Shown: positions 1 to 8,962 of the stretch, one piece after another
Layout of the letters: each line of letters begins with the position of its first letter
Numbering within the stretch: position 1 is the stretch's first letter
Assembly: GCF_900102515.1 (NCBI RefSeq)
Contig: NZ_FMVS01000006.1
Span: forward strand, 25,845-89,844
DNA: 64,000 nt
Direction: 5' to 3'
Origin: Butyrivibrio sp. INlla14
Lineage (GTDB): Bacteria > Bacillota > Clostridia > Lachnospirales > Lachnospiraceae
Translations under genes and position numbers: made by a program
The notes under the pieces: model-generated
Database searches by the model: none
What the model saw: only the letters and a program-made list of their open reading frames with translations
Told to the model about the DNA's origin: nothing

Positions 1-35
1 TTTGCTGCATTTCTTCGTGATTATTACATATGGAG

Positions 36-60
36 TTGCGCAGCATTGCGCAAGTATAAT
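36..60 (+). promoter_or_regulatory. Operator-like palindrome and -10 box upstream of the galactanase gene
   Basis: Positions 36-53 read TTGCGCAGCATTGCGCAA, two perfect 7-bp half-sites (TTGCGCA/TGCGCAA) around a 4-bp spacer. A consensus -10 box TATAAT follows at 55-60. A repressor bound here would cover the promoter. The half-site core TTGCGC/GCGCAA recurs at 34676-34690 upstream of the galactoside ABC transporter. The palindrome is seen directly; its use by a LacI-type regulator is inferred. No convincing -35 box is visible. Confidence 0.55.
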
Positions 61-149
61 GTATGATATAGGCGAAATAAATATGAGGAAAAAGCAATTT
101 ACCTAGTAAATTAGCGGCTTCCGATATAGTCTTTATGGAGGGAAAAAGA

Positions 150-3100
150 ATGAAAAAATGGGGAAAAGCGCTTTCTGTGGCGCTGGCTTTTGCATTGTCT
201 TTTGGACAGCCACTGGCCATAACAGCAGAGGCAGAAGAAAGTGAAACGGATAAAGAGCCTTCTGTTACAATCTTAAATTCTGACATGTCCGCTGACATCT
301 GGGGAAGCGATAGCGGATGGACTGTAAGCGTTGATGACTGGGATGCAACAGGTGCCAGCATCAAGAGCTTTTCTTACTCATCAGATCAGTGGATGGACTT
401 GCCTTCAGATGGGTCAGATACGGGCGTTAATTACTGGTTTGGCGAAGGTGACGGCGTACTTACATTTTCGCAGCAGGTAGATATTCCTGCGGGAACGTAT
501 GTCTTTTCCTCAGAAGCAATGGGAGAAAAGAGCTCTTTTACCATTTCTGTTGGTGATGTAAAGAGTGACGAAGTTTCCCTTACAGGCTATAATAACTGGC
601 TTGCTGGAAACCTGGAATTTACAGCAGAAGAGGACCTTGACGACGTGACCCTTTCTGTTTCCTTTGATGTTTCTAAGGATGGCTGGGGCTATCTTAATAA
701 CGTTCATGCTAATTACAAGAACCCAGAAAGTTCCGAAGGTGGTGACGAGCCAGGAACTGGTGAAGATCCGGACCCTTCAGAAAAACCTTCAGAGGATACA
801 GCAGTGGATGCAGATATTTATGTTGAAAAAGTAGCAGGGGTGGATGACAGCTTCATTACAGGCGCAGATCTTAGTTCCTACCTTGCTGAGAAAAATAGCG
901 GTGTTAAGTTCTACAACTATGAAGGCAATGAGCTTGATGATCAGGGATTTTTTGATTTCCTGTATCAGGGTGGAACAAACTACGTAAGAATCCGTGTCTG
1001 GAATGACCCTAAGGATGAAAACGGCAATATTTACGGCGGTGGAAACTGCGATATAGAAGTTGCCAAAAAGATAGGTAAATGGGCCACAAATGCTGGAATG
1101 AAGGTTCTTATTGATTTTCACTACTCAGATTTCTGGGCAGATCCTGGCAAGCAGACAGCGCCCAAATCTATGGCTGCAATGAGTGCAGATGAGAAGGCTG
1201 CCGCAATTAAGACCTTTACAGAGAATAGCTTAAAAGAGCTTCTTGATGCAGGCGTAAATGTTGGCATGGTACAGATCGGCAATGAGACCAATAACGGCGT
1301 TTGCGGGGAAAAGAGCTGGGATGGCATGAGTAAGATCTTTTCAGCAGGAAGCAGTGCTGTAAGAAAAACAGCACAGGATTATAACAAAGAAATCCTGGTG
1401 GCTGTACACTTTACAAACCCAGAGACCAGCGGAAGATATGCAGGCTACGCTCAGAAGCTTGATTCCTACGGCGTTGACTACGATGTTTTTGCTTCATCCT
1501 ATTATCCATACTGGCATGGCACTTTGGATAATTTAAAGACAGTTCTTTCAAATATAGCAAGCACCTATGGCAAGAAGGTGATGGTTGCTGAGACTTCATA
1601 CCTTACAACCTTTAAGGATGGAGACGGATCTGGTAATACAGAGCATGAGGGCAAGGCAGGTGATGCCTTTAACTATGACATTTCTGTCCAGGGACAGGCT
1701 AACTCTGTTCGTGCTGTAGTAAATACAGTTGCAGGAATAGACGGTGGTATCGGCGTATTTTACTGGGAACCAGCTTGGATTCCGGTTCAGGTCTATGATG
1801 AAAGTGCAGATAATGCAGCAGAAATCCTGGCTCAGAATAAGGAAATCTGGGAAACCTACGGAAGCGGCTGGGCTACCTCTTTTTCAGGAAGCTATGACAA
1901 GGACGCTGTGCAGTGGTACGGCGGAAGTGCTGTAGATAACGAGTCCTGGTTTGACTTTGCAGGCCACCCTCTTGCTACAGCAAGACTTTATAGCTATATC
2001 AGAACAGGCACAACAGCCAAGATTACAGTTACTTCAGTATCTGCGGGCAGTGTAGAAGCTCAAGTTGGAGAAAACGTCTCTCTTCCGGAGAAAGCTATAG
2101 TTAAATATTCAGATGGCTCAGAAAAAGAAGCAGATGTTACCTGGAATGAAGATGAACTTAAGAAGGCAGTGGCTGCGGGCGTTGGAACTTATACCATAAC
2201 CGGAACAGTTACAGTTGACGGTGAGAACTACGCTGCTAGCGTTGAGCTTGTTATTAAACCTGTAAATAATCTTGTAAATCCTGGCTTTGAGGATGCTGAC
2301 ATGTCAGCCTGGGTTATCACAGATAAGAATTCATGTGTTTCAAGAAAGAACGATTCCAGCAATGTTCGCTCAGGCGCTTACTGCCTGCATTTCTGGGACA
2401 ATAAGGAAATATCCTACACAGTAGAGCAGAAAGTAACGCTTAATAAGGGCGTATACAAGCTTGGATGCTATCTTGAAGGCGGCGATGCCGGAGAAAATGC
2501 AGAGTTTATTCTCTATGCAGTTTCAGGTGATGACAAGCTTACAACAAATACAGGTGTTACAGGTTGGCAGAACTGGGCAAATCCAGAGGTTACAGATATC
2601 AAGGTAACAGAAGATGGTACAGAAATAACAGTTGGTGTCAGCGTAAAAGCACCTGCAGGCGCCTGGGGAGCCTTTGATGATTTCTATCTGTACAGAACAG
2701 GTGATGCGGGATCTTCAGAAGAACCTACAGATCCACAGGAACCAGAAGAACCACAGGAGCCAGAAATCACAGGCCAGTGGCAGACAAAGTGGGGCTCATA
2801 TTACTACGTTTACAGCGATGGCACCAAAGCCCAGGGCTTTACTGAGATTGAAGGCGCAACTTACTACTTCAACTCCAAGAACCATATGGTCAGAAGCTCT
2901 TTTGTAACAGAGGGCGATAACACCTATTATCTTGGCGCTGACGGCAAACTCGTCACAGGCTTTATGACAAAGTGGGGACACAAGTACTACTTTAACAGTG
3001 AAGGCCAGATGCAGACAGGCTTTACAGATATTGATGGCAATACTTATTTCTTTGACCAAAAGGGCAAAATGGTAGAAAGTAACTGGATCGATCAGAACGG

Positions 3101-3206
3101 CAAAAGATATTACGCCAAAAAGGGAGGCATTCTTGCCAAAAACGAGACAATTACTAAGTGGTTCAAAAAGTATTCTTTTGATGAAAATGGAGTTTTGATC
3201 AAATAA
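150..3206 (+). CDS. Secreted modular GH53 endo-beta-1,4-galactanase
   Basis: Cleaves beta-1,4-galactan side chains of pectin outside the cell. Numbering from the chosen Met: signal peptide about 1-27; beta-rich N-terminal module about 38-190; acidic Pro-rich linker; GH53 catalytic domain about 225-620 with acid/base Glu379 (QIGNETN) and nucleophile Glu481 (VAETSY); Ig-like Big_4-type domain about 623-703; a carbohydrate-binding-like module about 707-850 resembling galactan-binding CBM61; a PEEP-rich linker; then aromatic-rich choline-binding-type repeats from about 873 to the end (TKWG..YYF, GFTDIDGNTYFF). ATG 150 is preferred over in-frame ATG 135 because GGAGGG at 137-142 lies 7 nt before it. 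The repeats suggest the enzyme stays on the cell surface. Product galacto-oligosaccharides probably feed the transporter and GH35 enzyme at 34.7-41.8 kb. The GH53 call is firm; the accessory modules are less certain. Confidence 0.93.
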   Translation: MKKWGKALSVALAFALSFGQPLAITAEAEESETDKEPSVTILNSDMSADIWGSDSGWTVSVDDWDATGASIKSFSYSSDQWMDLPSDGSDTGVNYWFGEGDGVLTFSQQVDIPAGTYVFSSEAMGEKSSFTISVGDVKSDEVSLTGYNNWLAGNLEFTAEEDLDDVTLSVSFDVSKDGWGYLNNVHANYKNPESSEGGDEPGTGEDPDPSEKPSEDTAVDADIYVEKVAGVDDSFITGADLSSYLAEKNSGVKFYNYEGNELDDQGFFDFLYQGGTNYVRIRVWNDPKDENGNIYGGGNCDIEVAKKIGKWATNAGMKVLIDFHYSDFWADPGKQTAPKSMAAMSADEKAAAIKTFTENSLKELLDAGVNVGMVQIGNETNNGVCGEKSWDGMSKIFSAGSSAVRKTAQDYNKEILVAVHFTNPETSGRYAGYAQKLDSYGVDYDVFASSYYPYWHGTLDNLKTVLSNIASTYGKKVMVAETSYLTTFKDGDGSGNTEHEGKAGDAFNYDISVQGQANSVRAVVNTVAGIDGGIGVFYWEPAWIPVQVYDESADNAAEILAQNKEIWETYGSGWATSFSGSYDKDAVQWYGGSAVDNESWFDFAGHPLATARLYSYIRTGTTAKITVTSVSAGSVEAQVGENVSLPEKAIVKYSDGSEKEADVTWNEDELKKAVAAGVGTYTITGTVTVDGENYAASVELVIKPVNNLVNPGFEDADMSAWVITDKNSCVSRKNDSSNVRSGAYCLHFWDNKEISYTVEQKVTLNKGVYKLGCYLEGGDAGENAEFILYAVSGDDKLTTNTGVTGWQNWANPEVTDIKVTEDGTEITVGVSVKAPAGAWGAFDDFYLYRTGDAGSSEEPTDPQEPEEPQEPEITGQWQTKWGSYYYVYSDGTKAQGFTEIEGATYYFNSKNHMVRSSFVTEGDNTYYLGADGKLVTGFMTKWGHKYYFNSEGQMQTGFTDIDGNTYFFDQKGKMVESNWIDQNGKRYYAKKGGILAKNETITKWFKKYSFDENGVLIK

Positions 3207-3225
3207 TTTTTAGTTTATAAAAAGT

Positions 3226-3267
3226 AGCTCTAAGCTGGGGAAACCTAAGTTTAGGGCTTCTTTTTTT
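3226..3267 (+). terminator. Rho-independent terminator after the galactanase
   Basis: A 10-bp stem with G-U pairs (arms 3226-3235 and 3249-3258) is followed by a T-rich run at 3259-3267. It lies 20 nt after the GH53 stop codon. Confidence 0.85.
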
Positions 3268-3280
3268 ACCCTACATTTCA

Positions 3281-3309
3281 TTGACATGAGATGCTCAATT
3301 TTGTAAAAT
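3281..3309 (+). promoter_or_regulatory. Sigma-A-type promoter of the TetR-family gene
   Basis: TTGACA at 3281-3286, a 17-bp spacer, and TAAAAT at 3304-3309. It lies 50 nt before the TetR-family start codon and after the preceding terminator, so the regulator starts its own transcript. Confidence 0.75.
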
Positions 3310-3358
3310 AATAACGCATGATTTTGTATTCTATTTATCTTACGCAGCGGGAGGAAAT

Positions 3359-3913
3359 ATGTCTAGAAAAGCCACAATCACACAAAAAGAAATAGTAAAT
3401 GCAGCATTTAAGATAACCAAGAAGGAAGGCTTTGAGCAGATCACATCTAGAAAGCTTGCGGCAGCAGCAGGATGTTCAACACAGCCTATTTTCCGTATTT
3501 ATGAGAACATGGATGGCCTTAAAAAGGACGTTTATGACAAGGCAGCTGCATATTATGAGGATTATTATAACGATTTTGAGAAAACTCATGAGGTTCCGTT
3601 TGTAGATCTGGGACTTGCTTATATTGGTTTTGCCCAGAAATACCCTCACCTTTTCAGACTTCTTTTTGTATCAGAACAGGGAACTGACAGCAGGAGCATG
3701 TATGACCTGGTTAACGGTTCCAATGAGAATGTGGTAAAAGAGATAAATAGAGCCAAGGCTAAGGGCGCTGGCGATGCTCAGCAGCTCTTTATGCAGATGT
3801 GGATATTTATTCACGGTGCTGGATGTATGGCTGTTACAGGTGATTATGACCTTGACGAGGCTTCATCAGTTGCTTTACTTGAGTCTGCTTATAAGGCATT
3901 TAGTATTGGCTGA
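3359..3913 (+). CDS. TetR/AcrR-family transcriptional regulator
   Basis: A 184-residue predicted DNA-binding repressor. The N-terminal helix-turn-helix spans about residues 8-52 (ITQKEIVNAAFKI, then SRKLAAAAGCSTQPIFRIYEN), the usual TetR arrangement. The rest is an all-alpha ligand and dimer domain with no recognisable specificity. RBS GGGAGGA lies just upstream. It is followed after 14 nt by the RpiR-family regulator and the flavoprotein gene, so these may form one transcript. The target is unknown; the gene itself or a neighbour would be a usual guess. Confidence 0.85.
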   Translation: MSRKATITQKEIVNAAFKITKKEGFEQITSRKLAAAAGCSTQPIFRIYENMDGLKKDVYDKAAAYYEDYYNDFEKTHEVPFVDLGLAYIGFAQKYPHLFRLLFVSEQGTDSRSMYDLVNGSNENVVKEINRAKAKGAGDAQQLFMQMWIFIHGAGCMAVTGDYDLDEASSVALLESAYKAFSIG

Positions 3914-3927
3914 TGTGAGGACAGGGT

Positions 3928-4863
3928 ATGAAGTTTGACGAGGGAGTTGACGTAATTACCAGGATAAATGAGTGCTATTCACGGATGAGTAAGGGCAAGA
4001 AGTCAATTGCCACCTATATCTGTGACCACTACGAGCAGGCAGTTTTCATGACTGCAGCAGAGCTGGGCAAGATTGTGGGGATGAGCGAATCCACTGTGGT
4101 TCGTTTTGCCATGAGCCTTGGTTATGACGGTTATCCTGCATTTCAAAAGGCACTTTCAGTATGGGTCAGCGACAAATTTGGCTCCGTGGAGAAGGTTGGC
4201 AGGAAATTTGGCAAGAGTAGTGAGGGAGAGATACTATCAGCTATCCTCAGATCAGATATCTCCAACATTGAACATACCATTAACAATATTGATGTGGCGG
4301 CCTTTAGAACAGCTGTAGATATAATTTTAAAAGCCAGAACAGTTTACATTGTAGGCATAAGATCCTGCGAACCACTTGCAGATTTTTTGCATTTCTATTT
4401 AAATATCATAAGGGGCAACAACGTCCTGATCAGAACCACAAGCGTCAGCGAAATGTTTGAGCAGATGATCAGGATAAGCGACAGGGATTGCATCATTGGT
4501 ATCAGCTTTCCAAGATATTCCATGAGAACCCTTAAGTGCATGGAATTTGCCAATGACAGAAATGCCAAGGTTATCACCATTACGGACTCAGTGCATTCAC
4601 CTATGAATCTGTATTCATCCTGTAACCTTCTGGCTAAGAGCGAGATGGCATCAATTGTGGATTCTCTGGTGGCACCACTTAGTGTGATAAATGCACTGGT
4701 TGTGGCTTTATGTATGAAAAAGCCCCAGGAGGTACAGGCAGACCTCAAGATGCTTGAGGAGGCCTGGAATAACTATCAGGTATATATCGGCGATGAGATC
4801 GACTTCGCTTCAGATGCACCTATGATAGGCTACCCTTTTAGGCAAGATAAGGAAAAGAGTTAA
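3928..4863 (+). CDS. MurR/RpiR-family transcriptional regulator with SIS domain
   Basis: A 311-residue regulator. The N-terminal HTH_6 domain (about 15-85) carries the family signature SKGKKSIATYICDHYEQAVFMT and the recognition helix MSESTVVRFAMSLGYDGYP. A C-terminal SIS domain (about 130-275; VYIVGIRSCEPLADFL, IIGISFPRYS, VITITDSVHSP) would bind a phosphosugar. Family members control sugar-phosphate or amino-sugar genes; the effector cannot be read here. The stop codon overlaps the start of the flavoprotein gene by 1 nt (TAATG), implying translational coupling, though a sugar link to that enzyme is not obvious. Confidence 0.88.
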   Translation: MKFDEGVDVITRINECYSRMSKGKKSIATYICDHYEQAVFMTAAELGKIVGMSESTVVRFAMSLGYDGYPAFQKALSVWVSDKFGSVEKVGRKFGKSSEGEILSAILRSDISNIEHTINNIDVAAFRTAVDIILKARTVYIVGIRSCEPLADFLHFYLNIIRGNNVLIRTTSVSEMFEQMIRISDRDCIIGISFPRYSMRTLKCMEFANDRNAKVITITDSVHSPMNLYSSCNLLAKSEMASIVDSLVAPLSVINALVVALCMKKPQEVQADLKMLEEAWNNYQVYIGDEIDFASDAPMIGYPFRQDKEKS

Positions 4864-6107
4864 TGAAGAAAATTGCAGTTATCGGCTGCGGTGCGGCCGG
4901 AATGATGGCGGCGCTTACTGCTGCGGAGAGCGGCGGTAGCGTCACTATTTTTGAAAAGAATGAAAAACCCGGTAAAAAGATCTATATTACCGGAAAAGGC
5001 AGATGTAATGTGACTAATGCCTGCCAGGTAGAGGATTACTTTGGATTTGTAAAGAGAAACCCAAGGTTTTTGTATAGTGCGGTCTATAGTTATGACAACA
5101 GCGCAGTTATGGACTTTTTTGAAAGCCATGGCTGTAAACTTAAGGTGGAGCGCGGCGACAGAGTCTTTCCTGTTTCCGACCACTCCTCAGATATTATCAA
5201 CACCTTGTATAGAGCAGTTGTAAAGGCTGGTGTAGATGTTCAGTTTGGAACAACTGTTAATTCAGTTGAGAGCATGCAGGGGGCTGTCAGCGCCATAACC
5301 TATTCAAAAGGCGATGATCCTATTACAAGAGAAGAGTTTGATAGCGTGATCGTCTGCACTGGCGGCATGTCTTACCCATCAACTGGCTCAACAGGTGATG
5401 GCTACAAATTTGCTAGAGACCTTGGTCACACAATTGTGCAGCCACAGCCATCACTGGTTCCATTTGAAACACAAGAGGAATGGTGCAAGGACCTTCAGGG
5501 CCTATCTCTTAGAAATGTCGGCCTTAAGATGTTCCTTGAATCTAAAAAATCAAAACCTGTATACGAAGGCTTTGGAGAGATGCTTTTTACCCATTTTGGT
5601 ATAAGCGGCCCTCTTGTTCTTACGGCCAGCTGTCATTATGAAAAAGAAAAGTCTGCCAAGATCTTTATAGACCTTAAGCCTGCTCTTTCTGAGGAACAGC
5701 TTGATAAGAGAGTTTTAAGGGATTTTGAAGAGGGGCTCAATAAGTCATTTAAGAATATTTTGGGAGGTCTTTTCCCTTCCAAATTGATTCCTGTTATGAT
5801 AAAACTATCAGGTATTGATCCGGAGAAAAAGGTTAATGCGATCACTAAAGAGGAAAGAATAGCCTTTGTTAAACTGATCAAGAACCTTCCACTCACAGTT
5901 ACAGGAACCAGAAGCTTTAACGAAGCCATCATCACACGAGGCGGAGTCAGCGTAAAAGAGATCAATCCATCCACCATGGAATCCAAGCTTGTAAAGGGAC
6001 TTTTCTTTGCCGGAGAAGTCATCGATGTTGATACAGAAACTGGTGGATTTAATCTACAGGTCGCCTGGTCTACAGGACACCTTGCTGGCGAGCAGAGCAC
6101 TTGCTAG
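4863..6107 (+). CDS. BaiN/HI0933-family FAD-dependent oxidoreductase
   Basis: A 414-residue flavoprotein. The dinucleotide-binding motif IGCGAAGMMAA is at residues 6-16, followed by the family signature EKNEKPGKKIYITGKGRCNVTNA. A second conserved segment, FTHFGISGP, lies near 240-250, and the C-terminal FAD segment GLFFAGEVIDVDTETGGFNLQVAWSTG closes the protein. The family (YhiN, HI0933, BaiN) contains NAD(P)/FAD oxidoreductases of mostly unknown substrate; some act on bile-acid intermediates, but that cannot be assigned here. It is followed at 28 nt by cmk, then ispH and rpsA, an order common in clostridia. Confidence 0.9.
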   Translation: MKKIAVIGCGAAGMMAALTAAESGGSVTIFEKNEKPGKKIYITGKGRCNVTNACQVEDYFGFVKRNPRFLYSAVYSYDNSAVMDFFESHGCKLKVERGDRVFPVSDHSSDIINTLYRAVVKAGVDVQFGTTVNSVESMQGAVSAITYSKGDDPITREEFDSVIVCTGGMSYPSTGSTGDGYKFARDLGHTIVQPQPSLVPFETQEEWCKDLQGLSLRNVGLKMFLESKKSKPVYEGFGEMLFTHFGISGPLVLTASCHYEKEKSAKIFIDLKPALSEEQLDKRVLRDFEEGLNKSFKNILGGLFPSKLIPVMIKLSGIDPEKKVNAITKEERIAFVKLIKNLPLTVTGTRSFNEAIITRGGVSVKEINPSTMESKLVKGLFFAGEVIDVDTETGGFNLQVAWSTGHLAGEQSTC

Positions 6108-6134
6108 TGTAAAAAAATTTACAGGAGAAAAACA

Positions 6135-6797
6135 ATGGGTAATATTGCAATTGATGGACCTGCAGGCGCAGGAAAGAGCACAATCGCCAAGATGGTGGCC
6201 AAGGAGCTTGGCTTTGTATATGTGGATACAGGAGCAATGTACAGAGCAATGGCTCTTTACATGATAAATAACGGAGTTCAGTCAGATGATGCTGCTAAGA
6301 TAAGTTCTACCTGCCAGAGCGCAGACATCACTATCAAGTACGAAAACGGTGAGCAGGTTGTGTATTTGAATGGCGAAAACGTCAACGGCAAGATCAGAAC
6401 TGAGGAAGTTGGAAAAATGGCTTCTGTCAGCAGTGCCAATGGCGATGTCAGAAAAAAACTTGTGGAGCTACAGCAGAAGCTTGCCAGCGAGATAGATGTA
6501 GTGATGGATGGAAGAGACATTGGAACAGTGGTCCTTCCAGATGCTCTTTTAAAGGTATATCTTACAGCAAGCTCCAGAGTAAGAGCGGAGAGACGTTATA
6601 AAGAACTTGTAGCCAAGGGAACTGAGTGCGACATAGATGTTATTGAAAAAGACATCATTGATAGAGACTATAGAGACATGCACAGGGAAAATTCTCCTCT
6701 TATGCAGGCAGAAGATGCCATTTTAGTTGATTCTTCTGATATGACAATCTCTGAAGTCGCAGAGAAGATCATTAGCCTCTACAAGGAACGTGCTTGA
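6135..6797 (+). CDS. cmk: Cytidylate kinase
   Basis: Phosphorylates CMP and dCMP to the diphosphates in pyrimidine salvage and RNA turnover. The 220-residue protein has the P-loop GPAGAGKST near residues 8-16, the following segment YVDTGAMYRAMA, MDGRDIGTVVLPDA near 128-141, and the lid/CMP-binding segment RAERRYKEL. Its length matches the family. RBS AGGAG lies just upstream. It sits between the flavoprotein gene and ispH in an apparent operon. A cmk-ispH-rpsA order is widespread in Firmicutes. Confidence 0.95.
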   Translation: MGNIAIDGPAGAGKSTIAKMVAKELGFVYVDTGAMYRAMALYMINNGVQSDDAAKISSTCQSADITIKYENGEQVVYLNGENVNGKIRTEEVGKMASVSSANGDVRKKLVELQQKLASEIDVVMDGRDIGTVVLPDALLKVYLTASSRVRAERRYKELVAKGTECDIDVIEKDIIDRDYRDMHRENSPLMQAEDAILVDSSDMTISEVAEKIISLYKERA

Positions 6798-6853
6798 TTA
6801 TTGAAATCTAATTTGCTACATTTTAATTTGGTAATATTTGATTTGGAGTATTT

Positions 6854-7771
6854 ATGGAAGTAATAGTAGCTGAACATGCTGGATTTTGCTTTGGCGTTAC
6901 CAAGGCAGTTGATACAGTTTACGAGCAGATAGCTAAAAAGTCGGATGGAGAAAATGTGGGTAATATCTATACCTATGGACCTATAATCCACAACGAGACT
7001 GTAGTTTCTGACCTTGAGAAAAAAGGCGTCAGCGTTATCGATAGTATCGATGATCTTAAGAGCCTGGCTGACAGGTTTGAAGAGAACAGAAAAAATGGCT
7101 CATCAGATGAAGATAAGGCTAAGGGCACAATAGTTATCCGTTCTCATGGCGTGACAAGAGAAGTCCAGGAACTTATTGAGAAAACAGGTCTTGATGTTAT
7201 TGATGCCACCTGCCCTTTTGTAAAGAGAATCCACAAGGTTGTTCTTGAAGAGAGTAATAAGGGCGCCAGCATTATAGTTGTTGGAAGTGCGAACCATCCA
7301 GAAGTGGAGGGAATCGTAAGCTATGTAAATGGAAAAGTTTTCGTGATAGACGGCCCTGAAAGTGCTGCAAAATTCAGCGAAAATAAGGAAACGAATTATA
7401 CAGTTGTGGCCCAGACTACATTCAACAAGAAGAAATTTCAAGAAACCGTTGAAATCTTCAAAAATAACGGTTACAATATTAATATTGTGAATACTATATG
7501 CAATGCAACTGATGAACGTCAGACAGAAGCCGAGGAAATTGCATCCAGAGCTGATGCCATGATAGTGATTGGTGGTGCGCACAGTTCGAATTCCAGAAAA
7601 CTCTATGAAATCTGCAAGGAGAAGTGTGCAGATACATATTTTATTCAGACCCTTGAGGACTTGCATTTAAATTTGACAGGAAATGTTAAGCTCATAGGGA
7701 TTACCGCCGGGGCATCGACCCCAAAGAACATTATCGAGGAGGTTCAGAATTATGTCAGAACAAACTTTTGA
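6854..7771 (+). CDS. ispH: 4-hydroxy-3-methylbut-2-enyl diphosphate reductase
   Basis: Last step of the MEP isoprenoid pathway: reduces HMBPP to IPP and DMAPP with a [4Fe-4S] cluster. Cluster cysteines are seen in GFCFGV (Cys12), DATCPFVKR and NTICNATDERQ; HSSNSRKL and GITAGASTP are further family segments. A charged insertion around residues 75-93 (ENRKNGSSDEDKAK) lengthens a surface loop. The 305-residue protein is the stand-alone form; many clostridial relatives are fused to ribosomal protein S1. Here the reading frame ends 20 nt inside the rpsA start region, in a different frame. Confidence 0.94.
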   Translation: MEVIVAEHAGFCFGVTKAVDTVYEQIAKKSDGENVGNIYTYGPIIHNETVVSDLEKKGVSVIDSIDDLKSLADRFEENRKNGSSDEDKAKGTIVIRSHGVTREVQELIEKTGLDVIDATCPFVKRIHKVVLEESNKGASIIVVGSANHPEVEGIVSYVNGKVFVIDGPESAAKFSENKETNYTVVAQTTFNKKKFQETVEIFKNNGYNINIVNTICNATDERQTEAEEIASRADAMIVIGGAHSSNSRKLYEICKEKCADTYFIQTLEDLHLNLTGNVKLIGITAGASTPKNIIEEVQNYVRTNF

Positions 7772-8894
7772 ACAGATGCTTAACGAATCGTTCAAAACAA
7801 TTCACACAGGGGAGGTTGTTGAGGGAACTGTTATTGACGTTAAGCCTGATGAGATAATCCTCAACATCGGCTACAAGTCCGATGGTGTTCTTACTAAGAA
7901 CGAGTACAGCAACGACAACAGTATTGATCTTACAACCGCCGTTAAGGTTGGCGACACAATGGACGTTAAGGTTCTTAAGACCAACGACGCTGACGGACAG
8001 GTTATTCTTTCATACAAGAGACTTGCCATTGACAGAGGCAACAAGAGAATCGAAGAGGCCTTCAACAACAAGGAAGTCCTTACAGCTAAGGTTGTACAGG
8101 TACTTGAGGGTGGCCTTACAGTAGTAGTTGATGAAGTTAGAATCTTCATCCCAGCAAGCCTTGTTTCTGATAGCTATGAGAAGGATCTTTCCAAGTATCA
8201 GGATCAGGAAATCCAGTTTGTTGTAACTGAGTACAATCCTAAGAGAAGAAGATATATCGGTAACAGAAAGATGCTTGTTTCAGCTGAGAAGGCTGAAGCT
8301 GCCAAGAAGCTCTTTGAGAACATCAAGGCTGGCGACGTAGTTGACGGTGTTGTTAAGAACGTTACAGACTTCGGTGCATTCATTGATCTTGGTGGAGCTG
8401 ATGGACTCCTTCACATCTCAGAGATGAGCTGGGGAAGAGTTGAGAGCCCTAAGAAAGTATTCAAGATTGGCGATACAGTTAAGGTTCTTGTTAAGTCTAT
8501 CGACGGCAGCAAGATTGCTCTTTCTAGAAAGTTTGATGATGAGAACCCTTGGAAGGACGCTACAGAGAAGTATGCTGTAGGCAACGTTGTAAAGGGTAAG
8601 GTAGCTAGAATGACTGACTTCGGCGCTTTTGTAGAGCTTGAGCCAGGTATCGATGCACTCCTTCATGTTTCTCAGATTGCCAAGGAGCATGTTGAGAAGC
8701 CAGCTGACGTACTTAAGGTAGGCCAGGAAGTAGAAGCTAAGATCGTTGATTTCAACGAGGATGAGAAGAAGATTTCTCTTTCAATCAAGGCTATGTTTGC
8801 TCCTGAGAAGGAAGAGGAAGCTCCTGCTGAGGAAGGCGATGTAGTATCAGTTGATATCGACAAGGTTATCGCTGAGCAGAACGAAGAGAACTAA
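7752..8894 (+). CDS. rpsA: 30S ribosomal protein S1-like protein, four S1 domains
   Basis: RNA-binding protein that helps mRNA loading on the small ribosomal subunit. The 380-residue protein holds four OB-fold S1 repeats (about 17-85, 100-170, 188-260 and 273-345), best seen in VVDGVVKNVTDFGAFIDLGGADGLLHISEMSWG and VVKGKVARMTDFGAFVELEPGIDALLHVSQIA. A short acidic tail follows. Firmicutes S1 proteins commonly have four repeats rather than the six of E. coli. Translation starts inside the ispH end (20-nt overlap, RBS GAGGAGG inside ispH). A strong terminator follows. Confidence 0.93.
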   Translation: MSEQTFEQMLNESFKTIHTGEVVEGTVIDVKPDEIILNIGYKSDGVLTKNEYSNDNSIDLTTAVKVGDTMDVKVLKTNDADGQVILSYKRLAIDRGNKRIEEAFNNKEVLTAKVVQVLEGGLTVVVDEVRIFIPASLVSDSYEKDLSKYQDQEIQFVVTEYNPKRRRYIGNRKMLVSAEKAEAAKKLFENIKAGDVVDGVVKNVTDFGAFIDLGGADGLLHISEMSWGRVESPKKVFKIGDTVKVLVKSIDGSKIALSRKFDDENPWKDATEKYAVGNVVKGKVARMTDFGAFVELEPGIDALLHVSQIAKEHVEKPADVLKVGQEVEAKIVDFNEDEKKISLSIKAMFAPEKEEEAPAEEGDVVSVDIDKVIAEQNEEN

Positions 8895-8919
8895 TCTCTT
8901 TTAACTTGGAAGAATAATT

Positions 8920-8962
8920 GAGCTGATGGTTATAATGAATAGCCATCAGCTCTTTTTTTTTT
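8920..8962 (+). terminator. Strong Rho-independent terminator after rpsA
   Basis: A perfect 10-bp stem (arms 8920-8929 and 8943-8952, GAGCTGATGG/CCATCAGCTC) is followed by ten T at 8953-8962. It ends the flavoprotein-cmk-ispH-rpsA transcript. Confidence 0.95.

Noticed and set aside
7103..7666. 187-residue minus-strand frame opposite ispH
   Set aside because: Shadow of the real ispH frame; Cys/Asn-rich low-quality translation and no RBS.
6854..7771. ispH as a truncated IspH-S1 fusion broken by frameshift
   Set aside because: IspH has a natural C-terminus and full family length, and rpsA has its own RBS and start; overlap rather than breakage is the simpler reading, though raw reads could still change this.
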